DNA of 64,000 nucleotides from Lucinisca nassula (lineage: Eukaryota; Mollusca; Bivalvia; Lucinida; Lucinidae). The notes under the pieces were generated by a model. It saw only the letters and a program-made list of their open reading frames with translations. It was not told the origin of the DNA and made no database searches. The translations under genes were made by a program, and so were the position numbers. Within the stretch, counting starts at the first letter, position 1. Each line of letters begins with the position of its first letter. The DNA lies in NCBI GenBank assembly GCA_963580285.1, contig OY757010.1:64440406-64504405 (forward strand), in the 5' to 3' direction. Shown piece by piece: positions 55,745 through 64,000 of the stretch.

Positions 55745-56000
55745 TTGAAATATTTCTTCCAATAAATGTTAGGCTAGTGCCACATAGAAAATTGGCACCT
55801 CATCGGTTTGTCCATTCCAATGTGTAGATAAACCATACATTGCCTTAGAGTACACTGTATCAAAAGTCTATTTCCCATTAACAAGAACAGTGCAACTTGC
55901 TTCCTCACCAGTACTTTCATCTACAACAACTCGTGCATCCATGTGGCGGCAATATGGCTACATTTACACCAGGAACAGTACCCTTAAAACCAGGCAAGCC
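55745..56000 (-). pseudogene. Coding-like relic of unknown protein
   Basis: Minus strand frame with few stops: DARVVVDESTGEEASCTVLV then NGK, stop, and TFDTVYSKAMYGLSTHWNGQ with TDEVPIFYVALA. One TAG interrupts the two halves, and another frame upstream (GFKGTVPGVNVAILPPHG) may be the same protein after a frameshift. Family not recognised. Might be a captured or processed gene piece carried by the composite insertion. Confidence 0.3.
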
Positions 56001-56024
56001 TTTCCTTTTAAAAGGAACCTTTAT

Positions 56025-56180
56025 TTCTTATTTCTGCTCAAAATATAGATTGTGGGTTCTCATTAGAACCGCCTCATATAAGAAAAATAATATTTACCCC
56101 AGTAAACCCAAGTTTTACTATATAAAAGTGGGGTTCGAGGAGTTCAAAATTATACAGGCGTGTTTTCCTGATGATTCGAT
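56025..56180. repeat. Right part of the foldback MITE of copy 2
   Basis: CTTATTTCTGCTCAAAATATA to ACAGGCGTGTTTTCCTGATG; hairpin right arm lost. Left part is at 52530-52612. Confidence 0.75.
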
Positions 56181-56395
56181 TACTGGTTTACCGTTTAGAA
56201 TGTAAAAGCGTGTACAAGAAAAATGGTGCGAGTCGGACCGCTAGCGGTTTCTTTGGACGATAGGGCTTAAGATACCATTTATCTCAAGGTCAGGGAAAAG
56301 CCCCACAAAATCAGAAACAGTGCCTCCAAAATGACCTATATACATGTACCATCGGTTAACGGGGGCTTAAAACCTCCATACAAGTAGCAAAAGAA
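56170..56395 (+). repeat. Old SINE-A relic, counterpart of 8385-8605
   Basis: GGTGCGAGTCGGACCGC, CAAGGTCAGGGAAAAGCC and GGTTAACGGGGGCTTAAAACC. Present in both host copies, so older than their duplication. Confidence 0.7.
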
Positions 56396-56758
56396 CCGGC
56401 GCGTAGATTACCCGCAATCTGCGATTAGACTTTTGATTAAAACGAAGACTCAGTGTGCCAGAATTGTCAATACGACACAGATGCCTCCGTCCGGGGACCA
56501 TCCTCACCAAGGAAATAAAGAATGTTGCAAAAAATAATAATAAATAACTCAATCAAATAAAGACACCATTTCTCGCTTGGTAAACGGTCCTTGAGGGCAT
56601 CGGCGTAGGTGGGGGTAATGTCGTTTGAATCTTGGAAAAAGTATGTATCATCATACCAAATATGAACCAAATACATAAAACATAAATTACTAAATCGGTG
56701 ACATTGTCCATGAGTTTTGGTTTTACGGCCTCTTTTATTTCGAGCCGATCATTAATCA

Positions 56759-57060
56759 GTTTGTTTGTTTGTTTGATTTGAGGTTTAACGTCCCCGTCAA
56801 CACTGTAAAGGTCATTTTGAAGACGTTGCTTCCAATTTTGTGGGACTTTTACCCGACACTGAGATGAAATGACATCTCAAGCCCTGTCGCCCAATGAAAC
56901 CAATAGGTTTTATTAGCATTGACTGTCCGCCTCGCACCGCGGTTCCTGGACAGGCTTAGATCCTCTAAGCGGGTTACCAGTACTAGTGTGCGGGCCGGAT
57001 TCAGCTCTGCGTGGAAGCATCATGCAGCCCATATATTTCTTTAAACCCTATGGGCGGGGG
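56759..57060 (-). repeat. SINE-A copy with 14-bp target duplication
   Basis: CCGATCATTAATCA at 56745-56758 and 57061-57074. Full-length apart from small changes. Confidence 0.93.
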
Positions 57061-58653
57061 CCGATCATTAATCAAATTTGAGCGAAAACTAAACGAAGTA
57101 GCCGGAGAAACGACCTGTATCTTTCATCATACCAAATACGAACTAAATTCATGCTACGGAGAGGGAAATGTGAGGTCCTATTAAAAACGTTGACATTCAA
57201 ATATTCTGAGCACTTGACCTTGAGGGCATGGGGTGGGTTTGCTGCAAATTCTGAGTCCGTGACCTTGACCTTGAGGTCATGGGCATGCTGACTAAAACCT
57301 TAAATGAGTATCGATCATCGTACCAAATATGAACCAAATCCATTACATGTATATGGTTTTAAAAAATATGAGCTCTTAAATAAGTTCAACATTTAAAGTT
57401 TTCTGAATCTGTGCCTTGACCTAGAGGTCATAGGTAAGGCCCAGTGTATTGCTGAATAAACCTTTTGACCTTAACCTATCATCACATTTCCATCATATGG
57501 TCTGAAAAATATGAGCTCTTAAAAGTTTAGATTCTTCCCGCTGGTACAATGCCTTAACCTGAGGTTACAGGATCACGTACGCACACCCCATACGGAAGGA
57601 CGTACTTACACGTGTGTACGCTCGTATGTACGAAAACCTTCACGGCATCATGCCTCTGCACGTGTGTGGGTTTGGGGGGTTGGGGTAATAGTCTTGCGTA
57701 ATATCATTTCGTCTGTGTAAGTGTGTATAATTTTGCAGGCGATTGTATAATTTTGTATATAGAACTTTGTTTCAAGTCAGGTTCTTTGTAATTTAAAACC
57801 AGTCAAGATGTAGATTTTTTATTGAAAGCAAAATCCGCTGGACGGCCTGACAGACGACAATCAATGAATAAATACTTGCTAAGACCATTGCCAACAACAA
57901 ACCGGAGCTGAAAACTGACATACGTTATACACGAACACTTACAGAGTCCACGTCACGTAACGTTATAGGCGGCGTCCTTATTAAACAACGTCATGTATTG
58001 ACGTTTTGTGTTAAAATCTTGCGTAAACTATGTTTTAAGTTCAAACGATAAATTGAATACATGTATTGTATTCATGCCCGGGCATTACTGGATTTATTTC
58101 AGCGAAGTCGCACATGTCATCCCTTTCCTCAACCAATATTATAAACTCAACAATATACGTGCACTCATGGAAAAGGCCCGTCCGCATTAACTGACAAACG
58201 TGAAAGGTTCATAATAACGTTAAATCAACGTTAATATGAGGTCATGACGTCTACAAACAGACCAACTCGCCAGTGGTAAAGAGGGAAGGGGGTCCAGATA
58301 ATTAACATCTGTATCGTACGACACTGAAATGGCAACACAAGTTGAAACAACAAAGAATCAACGTTGATTCAACGTTGTTTGTACTCAATATTCATCTTGG
58401 TCCACTAGAACAATAATTTTAAAGCGTGTAATCTACCTTACACGGCTATTTCAAGACGGCATGTGATCGCGCATGTGACAATTAGTGGCCCAGTATAAGT
58501 GCATATTCAAAATTAAGACTTATTTTAGTGAAACGCTTTAGCTCGTACGAACACTTTGCGATGTTTTGATGAAACTGACGTACGCAGTTCTTTAAAAAGT
58601 GCGTAAGAACAATTCAAGATTAATCGTACGATGTTTATTGATAAAACTGGCCC

Positions 58654-58825
58654 CAGGTGGTTACTGCGTAATCACATATTTTATATGTCAAATGACGATT
58701 TGGACTCAGTCCAATTTACTTGAATGACTGCCAATATAAACAAGACATGTAACTCAAGTTTAGAAAGTACAATGCATCATTTTATAGCCTGTTAGCAAAA
58801 CCAATATTTTATAGATTGTGTGTGT
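58654..58825. other. Flank of copy 2, unassigned
   Basis: No feature seen. Confidence 0.4.
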
Positions 58826-59138
58826 GAATTCGGGTTTAACGTCGCTTTCAACAATTTTTCAGTCATATCACGACGGTTTCTGGTTGCGACAGGGACTCCA
58901 ATGCTCACTTTTATAGTGCTGCCTCACTGGAGTCCAAGACACATTACATGATACCACACCCAGTCACATTATCCTTACACTGGGTCGACCAGTCCTAGCT
59001 CTACCCCGTAAATCTGAGTGCCAAGCGAGGAGCAGCTAGTACCATTTTTAACGACTTTGGTATGTCGCGGCCCGGGATCGAACCCGTGACCTCCCGTTCC
59101 CCGGAGCGGACACTCTACCAACTGAGCTATCGGGGCCG
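58826..59138 (-). repeat. tRNA-derived SINE-E copy
   Basis: Minus strand: CCGGCCCCGATAGCTCAGTT (A box; GGTAGAGTGTCCGCTCCG follows) and ACGGGTTCGATCCCGGG (B box), then ~190-bp body and tail GTTGAAAGCGACGTTAAACCC. The head is the most tRNA-like in the window, but it lacks an acceptor stem partner, so I take it as a SINE. Confidence 0.9.
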
Positions 59139-59148
59139 GTAATATTTT

Positions 59149-61909
59149 TAGCTCACCTGTCACGTAGTGGCAAGGTGAGCTTTTGGGATCACTTTTTGTC
59201 CGTCGTGCGTCCGTGCGTGCGTGCGTCCGTCCGTAAACTTTTTCTTCAAACAACACCTCCTCCTAAACCACTGATCGGATTTTGACCATACTTCACAGGA
59301 ATGATCCTTAGGTGGTCCCCTTTCAAAGTTGTTCAAATGGTTCGGTCTGTTGCACATCTAGGTAAAGGGAGCTAAAAATAGATTTTTTACTGAAATTTTT
59401 AAAAATCTTCTTCTCTGAAACCGCAAGGCCCAGGTCTTTGATATTTGGTATGAAGCTTCATCTAGTGGACCTCTACCAAGATTGTTCAGCTTATAGCCCT
59501 GGGGCCAAAAATGCCCCCGCCCCGGGGGCCTTTGGTTTTACATAGGCTTATAAAGGGAAAACCTTTAAAAATCTTCTCAGAAACCACAAGGCCCTGATCT
59601 TTGATATTTGGTTTGAAGTTTCATCTAGTGGACCTCTACCAAGATTGTTCAAATTATAGCCCTGGGGCCAAAAATGCCCCCGCCCCGGGGGCCTTTGGTT
59701 TTATATAGGCCTATATAGGGAAAATCTTTAAACATCTTCTTCTCTGAAACCGCAAGGCCCAAGTCTTTGATATTTGGTGTGAAGCTTCATCTAGTGGACC
59801 TCTATCAAGACTGTTCAAATTATCGCCCTGGGGCCACAAATGCCCCTGCCCCGAGGGCCTTTGGTTTTACATAGGCTTATATAGGGAAAATCTTTAAAAA
59901 TCTTCTTCTCTGAAACCATAAGGCCCAGGTCTTTGATATTTGGTTTGGTGCTTCATCTAGTGGGTGTTTACCAAGATTGTTCAAATTATAGCCCTGGGGC
60001 CAAAAATGCCCCAGCCCCGGGGGCCTTTGTTTTTTACAAAGGCTTATATAGGGAAAATCTTTAAAAATCTTCTACTCTGAAACCGCAAGGCCCAAGTCTT
60101 TGATATTTGGTGGGAAGCTTCATCTAGGGGACCTTTATCAAGATTGTTTAAATTATAGCCCTAGGGCCAAAAATGCCCCGCCCCAGGGCCCTTTGGTTTT
60201 ACAAATGGGTCATATAGGGAAAATATTTAAAAATCTTCTTCTCTGAAACCACATGACCCAGGTCTTAAATTTTGGTATGAAGCTTCATCTAGTGGACCTC
60301 TACCAAGATTGTTCAAATTCTAGCCCTGGGGCCAAAAATGCCCCCACCCCAGGGGCCTTTTGTTTTACATAGACTTATACAGGGATAATCGTTAAAAATC
60401 TTCATCTCTGAAACCACAAGGCCCAGTTCGTTGATATTTGGTGTGAAGCTTCATCTAGTGGACCTCTATCAAGATTGTTAGGGCCCCGCACTGAAAGTGT
60501 GGGTGCCCTATAGTAATCACTCTGTCCGTCCGTCTGTCTGTCTGTCTGTCCGTCTGTCCGTCCACAAATTTTTTTATCCTCCATACCTTTCTTATTCCTG
60601 GATGGATTTAAATATTACTTGGCAGAAATGTTAACCATAATGTGATGGAGTGTTGCGCGCAAGACTCAGGTCCGTACCTCAAAGGTCAAAGTCATACTTG
60701 GAGGTTAAAGGTCAAAAAAGGGTCTTTCCTGTGTCCAATTAATAACTTTGTTATTATTATTCCTGGATGGCAGAAATGTTAACCATAATGTGATGGAGTG
60801 TTGCGCGCAAGACTCAGGTCCGTACCTCAAAGGTCAAGGTCATACTTAGAGGTTAAAGGTCAAAAAAGGGTCTTTCCTGTGTCCAATTAATAACTTTGTT
60901 ATTATTCCTGGATGGATTTAAATATTACTTGGCAGAAATGTTAACCATAATGTGGCCCCGCACTGAAAGTGTGGGTGCCCTATAGTAATCACTCCGTCCG
61001 TCCGTCCGTCTGTCTGTCTGTCCGTCCACATTTTTTTTTATCCTCCATAACTTTCTTATTAGGGCCCCGCACTGAAAGTGTCGGTGCCCTATAGTAATCA
61101 CTCTGTCCGTCCGTCTGTCTGTCCGTCTGTCCGTCCACAAATTTTTCCTACTCCTCTGATAGCGCTGCCGGGGCCCTAGTCAGTTTCACTGACAGCTCTA
61201 GTTCAAATTATAGGCCTAGGGCGAAAAATGCCCCCACCTGCAGGCCCTTTGGTTTTACATTGGCTTATACAGGGGAAATCTTTAAAAAGCTTCTTCTCCA
61301 AATCGAGATGGCCCAGTAATTTGAAATTTGGTGTGTAGCTTCATCTAGTGGACTTCTACCAAGATTGTTCAAACCATAGCCCTTGAGTCAAAAATGCCCC
61401 CACCCCAGGGCCCTTCGTTTTTAGATTGACTTATATAGTGAAATTAAAAAAAATCTTCTACTCTGAAACCGCAAGGCCCAGGTCTTTGATATTTGGCGTG
61501 AAGCTTCATCTAAATTGTTCTAATTATAGCCCTGGGAAATAGAAGTCATGGCAATGAAAACCTTTGAAAATCATCTTGTCTGAAAGAAGAAGACCAAGGT
61601 CTTTGATATTTGGTATGAAGCTTCGTCTTGTGGATTTTTACCAAGATGGTTCAAATTATAGCCCTGGGAGCAAAAATGGCCCGCCCAGGGGACCCCAAGG
61701 TTTATGTAGACTTATATAAGGAAAACCTTTAAAAATCTTGTCTGAAACCAGAAGTCTCCGTTCTTTGATATTTGGTATGAAGCTTCGCCTTTTAGACCAC
61801 TACCAAGATTAATCATATTATAGCCCGGGGCCTATAATGGCTCTCCCAGGGGCCCACTTGATACCCTATGGATCAGGTGAGCGATCCAGGGCCATCATGG
61901 CCCTCTAGT
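59149..61909 (+). mobile_element. Helitron-like element, GCTCACCTG type, complete
   Basis: 5' TAGCTCACCTGTCACGTAGT, hairpin to GGCAAGGTGAGC, GTGCGTCCGTGCGTGCG tract, more than ten ~165-bp units (GAAGCTTCATCTAGTGGACC every 165-168 bp from 59452), inverted CAGGTGAGCG, hairpin AGGGCCATCATGGCCCT, terminus CTAGT at 61909. Contains the nested element 60479-61202. Same family as 21378-22113 and 26436-28368. Confidence 0.92.
60479..61202 (+). mobile_element. Helitron-like element, GGGCCCCGCAC type, with three 5' ends
   Basis: 5' TAGGGCCCCGCACTGAAAGT, hairpin to GTGTGGGTGCCC, CCGTCCGTCTGTCTG tract, core unit with TTATTCCTGGATGGATTT, 3' inverted motif CCGGGGCCCTA, hairpin GTCAGTTTCACTGAC, AGCTCTAGT. 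Further 5' ends recur at about 60955 and 61059. It interrupts a core unit of the host between AAGATTGT and TCAAATTATAG, which is contiguous in neighbouring units. Confidence 0.9.
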
Positions 61910-62149
61910 ATAGAAAGAAAGATTCTTAATTAAACTTTAACAGTTTAGAAAGTTTAGTAACTATTAAATGATATGCCTTTACGACCCACCAACACTATAG
62001 ATCATACAAGGCTAGTTTCTTACGACCCTTCAACATTATAGTATTACATGTTATACATGTTATATGCTCAGAGAACGACTATGTTATACTTCACACTTAT
62101 AAAAGCAAACCTTAATGATATAACAGAATGTGTTCTCGGAGATGCTGCA
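61910..62149. other. Short unassigned stretch
   Basis: AT-rich; TTACGACCCACCAACACTAT and TTACGACCCTTCAACATTAT are a small imperfect direct repeat. Confidence 0.4.
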
Positions 62150-62408
62150 CTGATAAGTTAGGAGGCCTTCATGCGGACTGAACAAATTATTTGTCTTATT
62201 CGCGACGGAAGTAAGGGCGAGGATTGTGGCCACGTAAAATCGACTTAAGCCCCCCCCCCCCACCCCCCCCACCCCCCCCCCACACACACACATACACACA
62301 CACTCCCCAGCGGAATTTGTTGCCGCTGACCGTTCCAAGGTTCTTCTGTCGCGGTTGATTTTTGTTATGGTCTGTCTTTGGGTTTTTGTGTCGCTTTTAT
62401 TATTTTAT
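62150..62408 (+). mobile_element. Reverse-transcriptase retroelement, untranslated 3' part
   Basis: Plus-strand match to the complement of 3540-3730 (GGAGGCCTTCATGCGGACTG, GTAAGGGCGAGGATTGTGGC, GCGGTTGATTTTTGTTATGG). A (C)n/(CA)n tract at 62249-62303 stands where 46903-46934 has (GT)n-Gn. Interrupted at 62409 by the next element. Confidence 0.8.
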
Positions 62409-64000
62409 TAGCTCACCAGAGCCGAAGGCTCCGGGGGAGCTTATAGGATAGGCAGTTGTCCGTCTGCGTCGTCGTGTGACGTCAACACTTTTAAACGACA
62501 TCTCCTCTGAAGCCGCTAGGCCCATTGGGCCCAAATTTTATCTGTAGCATCCTTTGGCTGGGGGATTGAAAGTTTGTGTTTTTTTATCAAAATCGGCTCA
62601 TTAGTTTGGTTGCTATGGCAACTTGTAGTTTCCATAGACTTATAATGGGGAAAATTGAAAAATGTCATTTACTGCCAAGCCTCTGCAGATATTTTTACAA
62701 AACATTCATAGAAATGTTCCTTAGGCAATCTACTATCTGCCGTATGATTTTAGGCCTTCTGCCCATTTTTATTGGTTGCCATGGAAACCAAAATGTAAAA
62801 AATAGATAAAAAAATACTTAAAAAATCATCTCCTCAGAAACCATATGTTCTAGGTGGCTGAGACTTTATGAAAATATTCACCATATTTGCCTTTATAGGT
62901 TTTGTGTTTTTTTATGAAATTTGGCCTTTCAGTTTTGTTGCTATGGCAACTTAGAGTTCCATTGACTTATAATGGGGAAAACTGAAAAATGGCATTTACT
63001 GCCAAGTCATTGCAGATATTTTGACAAAACTTACATAAACATGTTCCTTGAGTAAACTTCTCTCAGCCATATGCTTTTATGTCAACCTGGGGGTCTCCTA
63101 GGTTGTGCCTTGGCCATGCCCCGCCCCGTCCACTTCATAAAATGCCTTATATCTCAGAAACCTTACAGATCCAAACCCCATACCAGATGAGATGCATTAA
63201 GTGACACCAACCTGGGGGTCCCCCGGGATGTGCCGTGGACATGCCCTGCCCCCTCTATTTCATAAAATGCCATTTATCTCAGAAACCATTCAGATCCCCA
63301 CCCCTAAACTATATATATTCTTGTTCCTAATGCTAAGATGCATTAAGTGATACCAACCTGGGGGTCTCCCGGGATGTGCCGGGGACATGCCCCACCCCCT
63401 CCACTTCATAAAATGCCATTTATCTCAGAAATCATTGAGATCCCCACCCCTAAACCATATATATTCTTGTTCCTTATGATAAGACGGACTCAGTGACACC
63501 AACCTGGGGGTCCCTCGGGATGTGCCGGGGCCATGCCCCACCCCCTCCACTTCATAAAAGGCCCAATATCCCAGTAACCTTACAGATCCCCACCCCTTAA
63601 CCATATATATTCTCGTTCATTATGATAAAACGCATTCAGTGACACCAACCTGGGGGTCCCCAGGGATGTTCTTGGGCCATGCCTCACCCCCTCCATTTCA
63701 TAATATCACAGTATCTTGGAAACCTTACAGATCCCCACCCCTAAACCATATATATTATTGTTCCTTATGATAAGACACATTCATTGACACCAACCTGGGG
63801 GTTCCAGGGCCTTGCCCCGCCCCTGCACTTCAGAAAAGGCCTTATATCTCAGAAACTGGTCAGAGCCCCACCCCTAAACCATATATATTCATCTTCCTTA
63901 TGATAAGACGCATTCAGTGACACCAGCTTGTGAGTCCCTTGGGCATGCCCGGGCCATGCCCCGTCACTTGAAGTAGTATAGGGGTCTCTTGACCCCCAAT
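62409..64000 (+). mobile_element. Helitron-like element, AGCTCACCAGAGCC type, runs off the window
   Basis: 5' TAGCTCACCAGAGCCGAAGG, GGCTCCGGGGGAGC hairpin, TTGTCCGTCTGCGTCGTCG tract. Core has a ~290-bp unit (ACTTATAATGGGGAAAA at 62638 and 62968) and then six ~145-bp units marked by CAACCTGGGGGTC (63082, 63209, 63353, 63501, 63646, 63794). 3' end beyond 64000. Confidence 0.85.

Larger units (their letters stand above)
52011..58653. mobile_element. Non-autonomous TIR element, copy 2 (PIF/Harbinger-like)
   Basis: Same ends as 7545-10214 (GGGCCAGTTTCATCAA; TTGATAAAACTGGCCC) with CAG at 52008-52010 and 58654-58656. Inside the MITE at 52530 a 3.4-kb composite insertion (52613-56024) separates GTGATATTTTT from TCTTATTTCTGCTC, which are contiguous at 8187-8200. 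Segments around 57477-57790 (GGAAGGACGTACTTACACG, GTTTCAAGTCAGGTTC) match 8790-9125. Confidence 0.82.

Noticed and set aside
59040..59138. Possible functional tRNA gene on the minus strand
   Set aside because: A and B boxes are good, but the acceptor arm does not close and the sequence continues into a SINE body and a GTTAAAC tail.
2..64000. CRISPR array or prokaryotic operon
   Set aside because: Direct repeats here are minisatellite or transposon cores without unique spacers; introns and SINEs show an animal genome.

Overview
The window looks like animal, probably bivalve-mollusc, nuclear DNA. It has GT-AG introns, one widely split gene in about 64 kb, no operons, and a very dense load of tRNA-derived SINEs, foldback repeats and tandem-core elements. 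The placing as bivalve rests on my recognition of repeat styles (GCAAACAGTG palindromes, SINEs with TTAAAC-type tails) and is an inference.

The only clear host gene is the 3' part of a monocarboxylate-transporter-like (SLC16/MCT, major facilitator) gene on the + strand. Five exons (10772-10915, 19613-19874, 23052-23733, 26061-26169, 30850-31016) join in frame into 453 codons and a stop. The first exons (TM1 and most of TM2) must lie left of the window or in sequence I could not recognise. Everything between and around the exons is mobile or repetitive DNA.

Layout: 1-7.5 kb is a pyrimidine-rich satellite with SINEs and a reverse-transcriptase relic. 7.5-10.2 kb is a TIR element with CWG target duplications, whose second, heavily invaded copy lies at 52.0-58.7 kb. 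10.4-31 kb is the transporter gene; its introns hold foldback MITEs, SINEs, a foldback element with 55-bp terminal inverted repeats (14.3-17.7 kb) and a retroelement relic carrying a hammerhead ribozyme (20.6 kb, minus strand). 31-39 kb holds two elements whose inverted ends are arrays of a CTCGGCC motif. 39-64 kb is dominated by Helitron/Helentron-like elements with tandem-repeat cores, nested in each other and in retroelement relics.

The main structural result is that at least ten outwardly different repeats (cores of about 66-186 bp) share one architecture: a 5' TA start with a GC-rich inverted motif and hairpin, often a GTCCGTCC-type tract, a tandem core, the 5' motif repeated inverted near the 3' end, a hairpin, and a 3' end CTAGT, CTTGT or CTCGT. 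Three insertions can be compared with a related uninterrupted sequence inside the window and show entry between two Ts without target duplication. Other notable points: a retroposon-family-wide shared 3' tail across five SINE families, a core array with 16 clusters of AGGTCA nuclear-receptor half-sites, hairpin families whose two arms have changed together, and the hammerhead ribozyme. All coordinates of repeats were read by eye; most edges are good to a few bases where a target duplication is given, and otherwise to about 10-30 bases.
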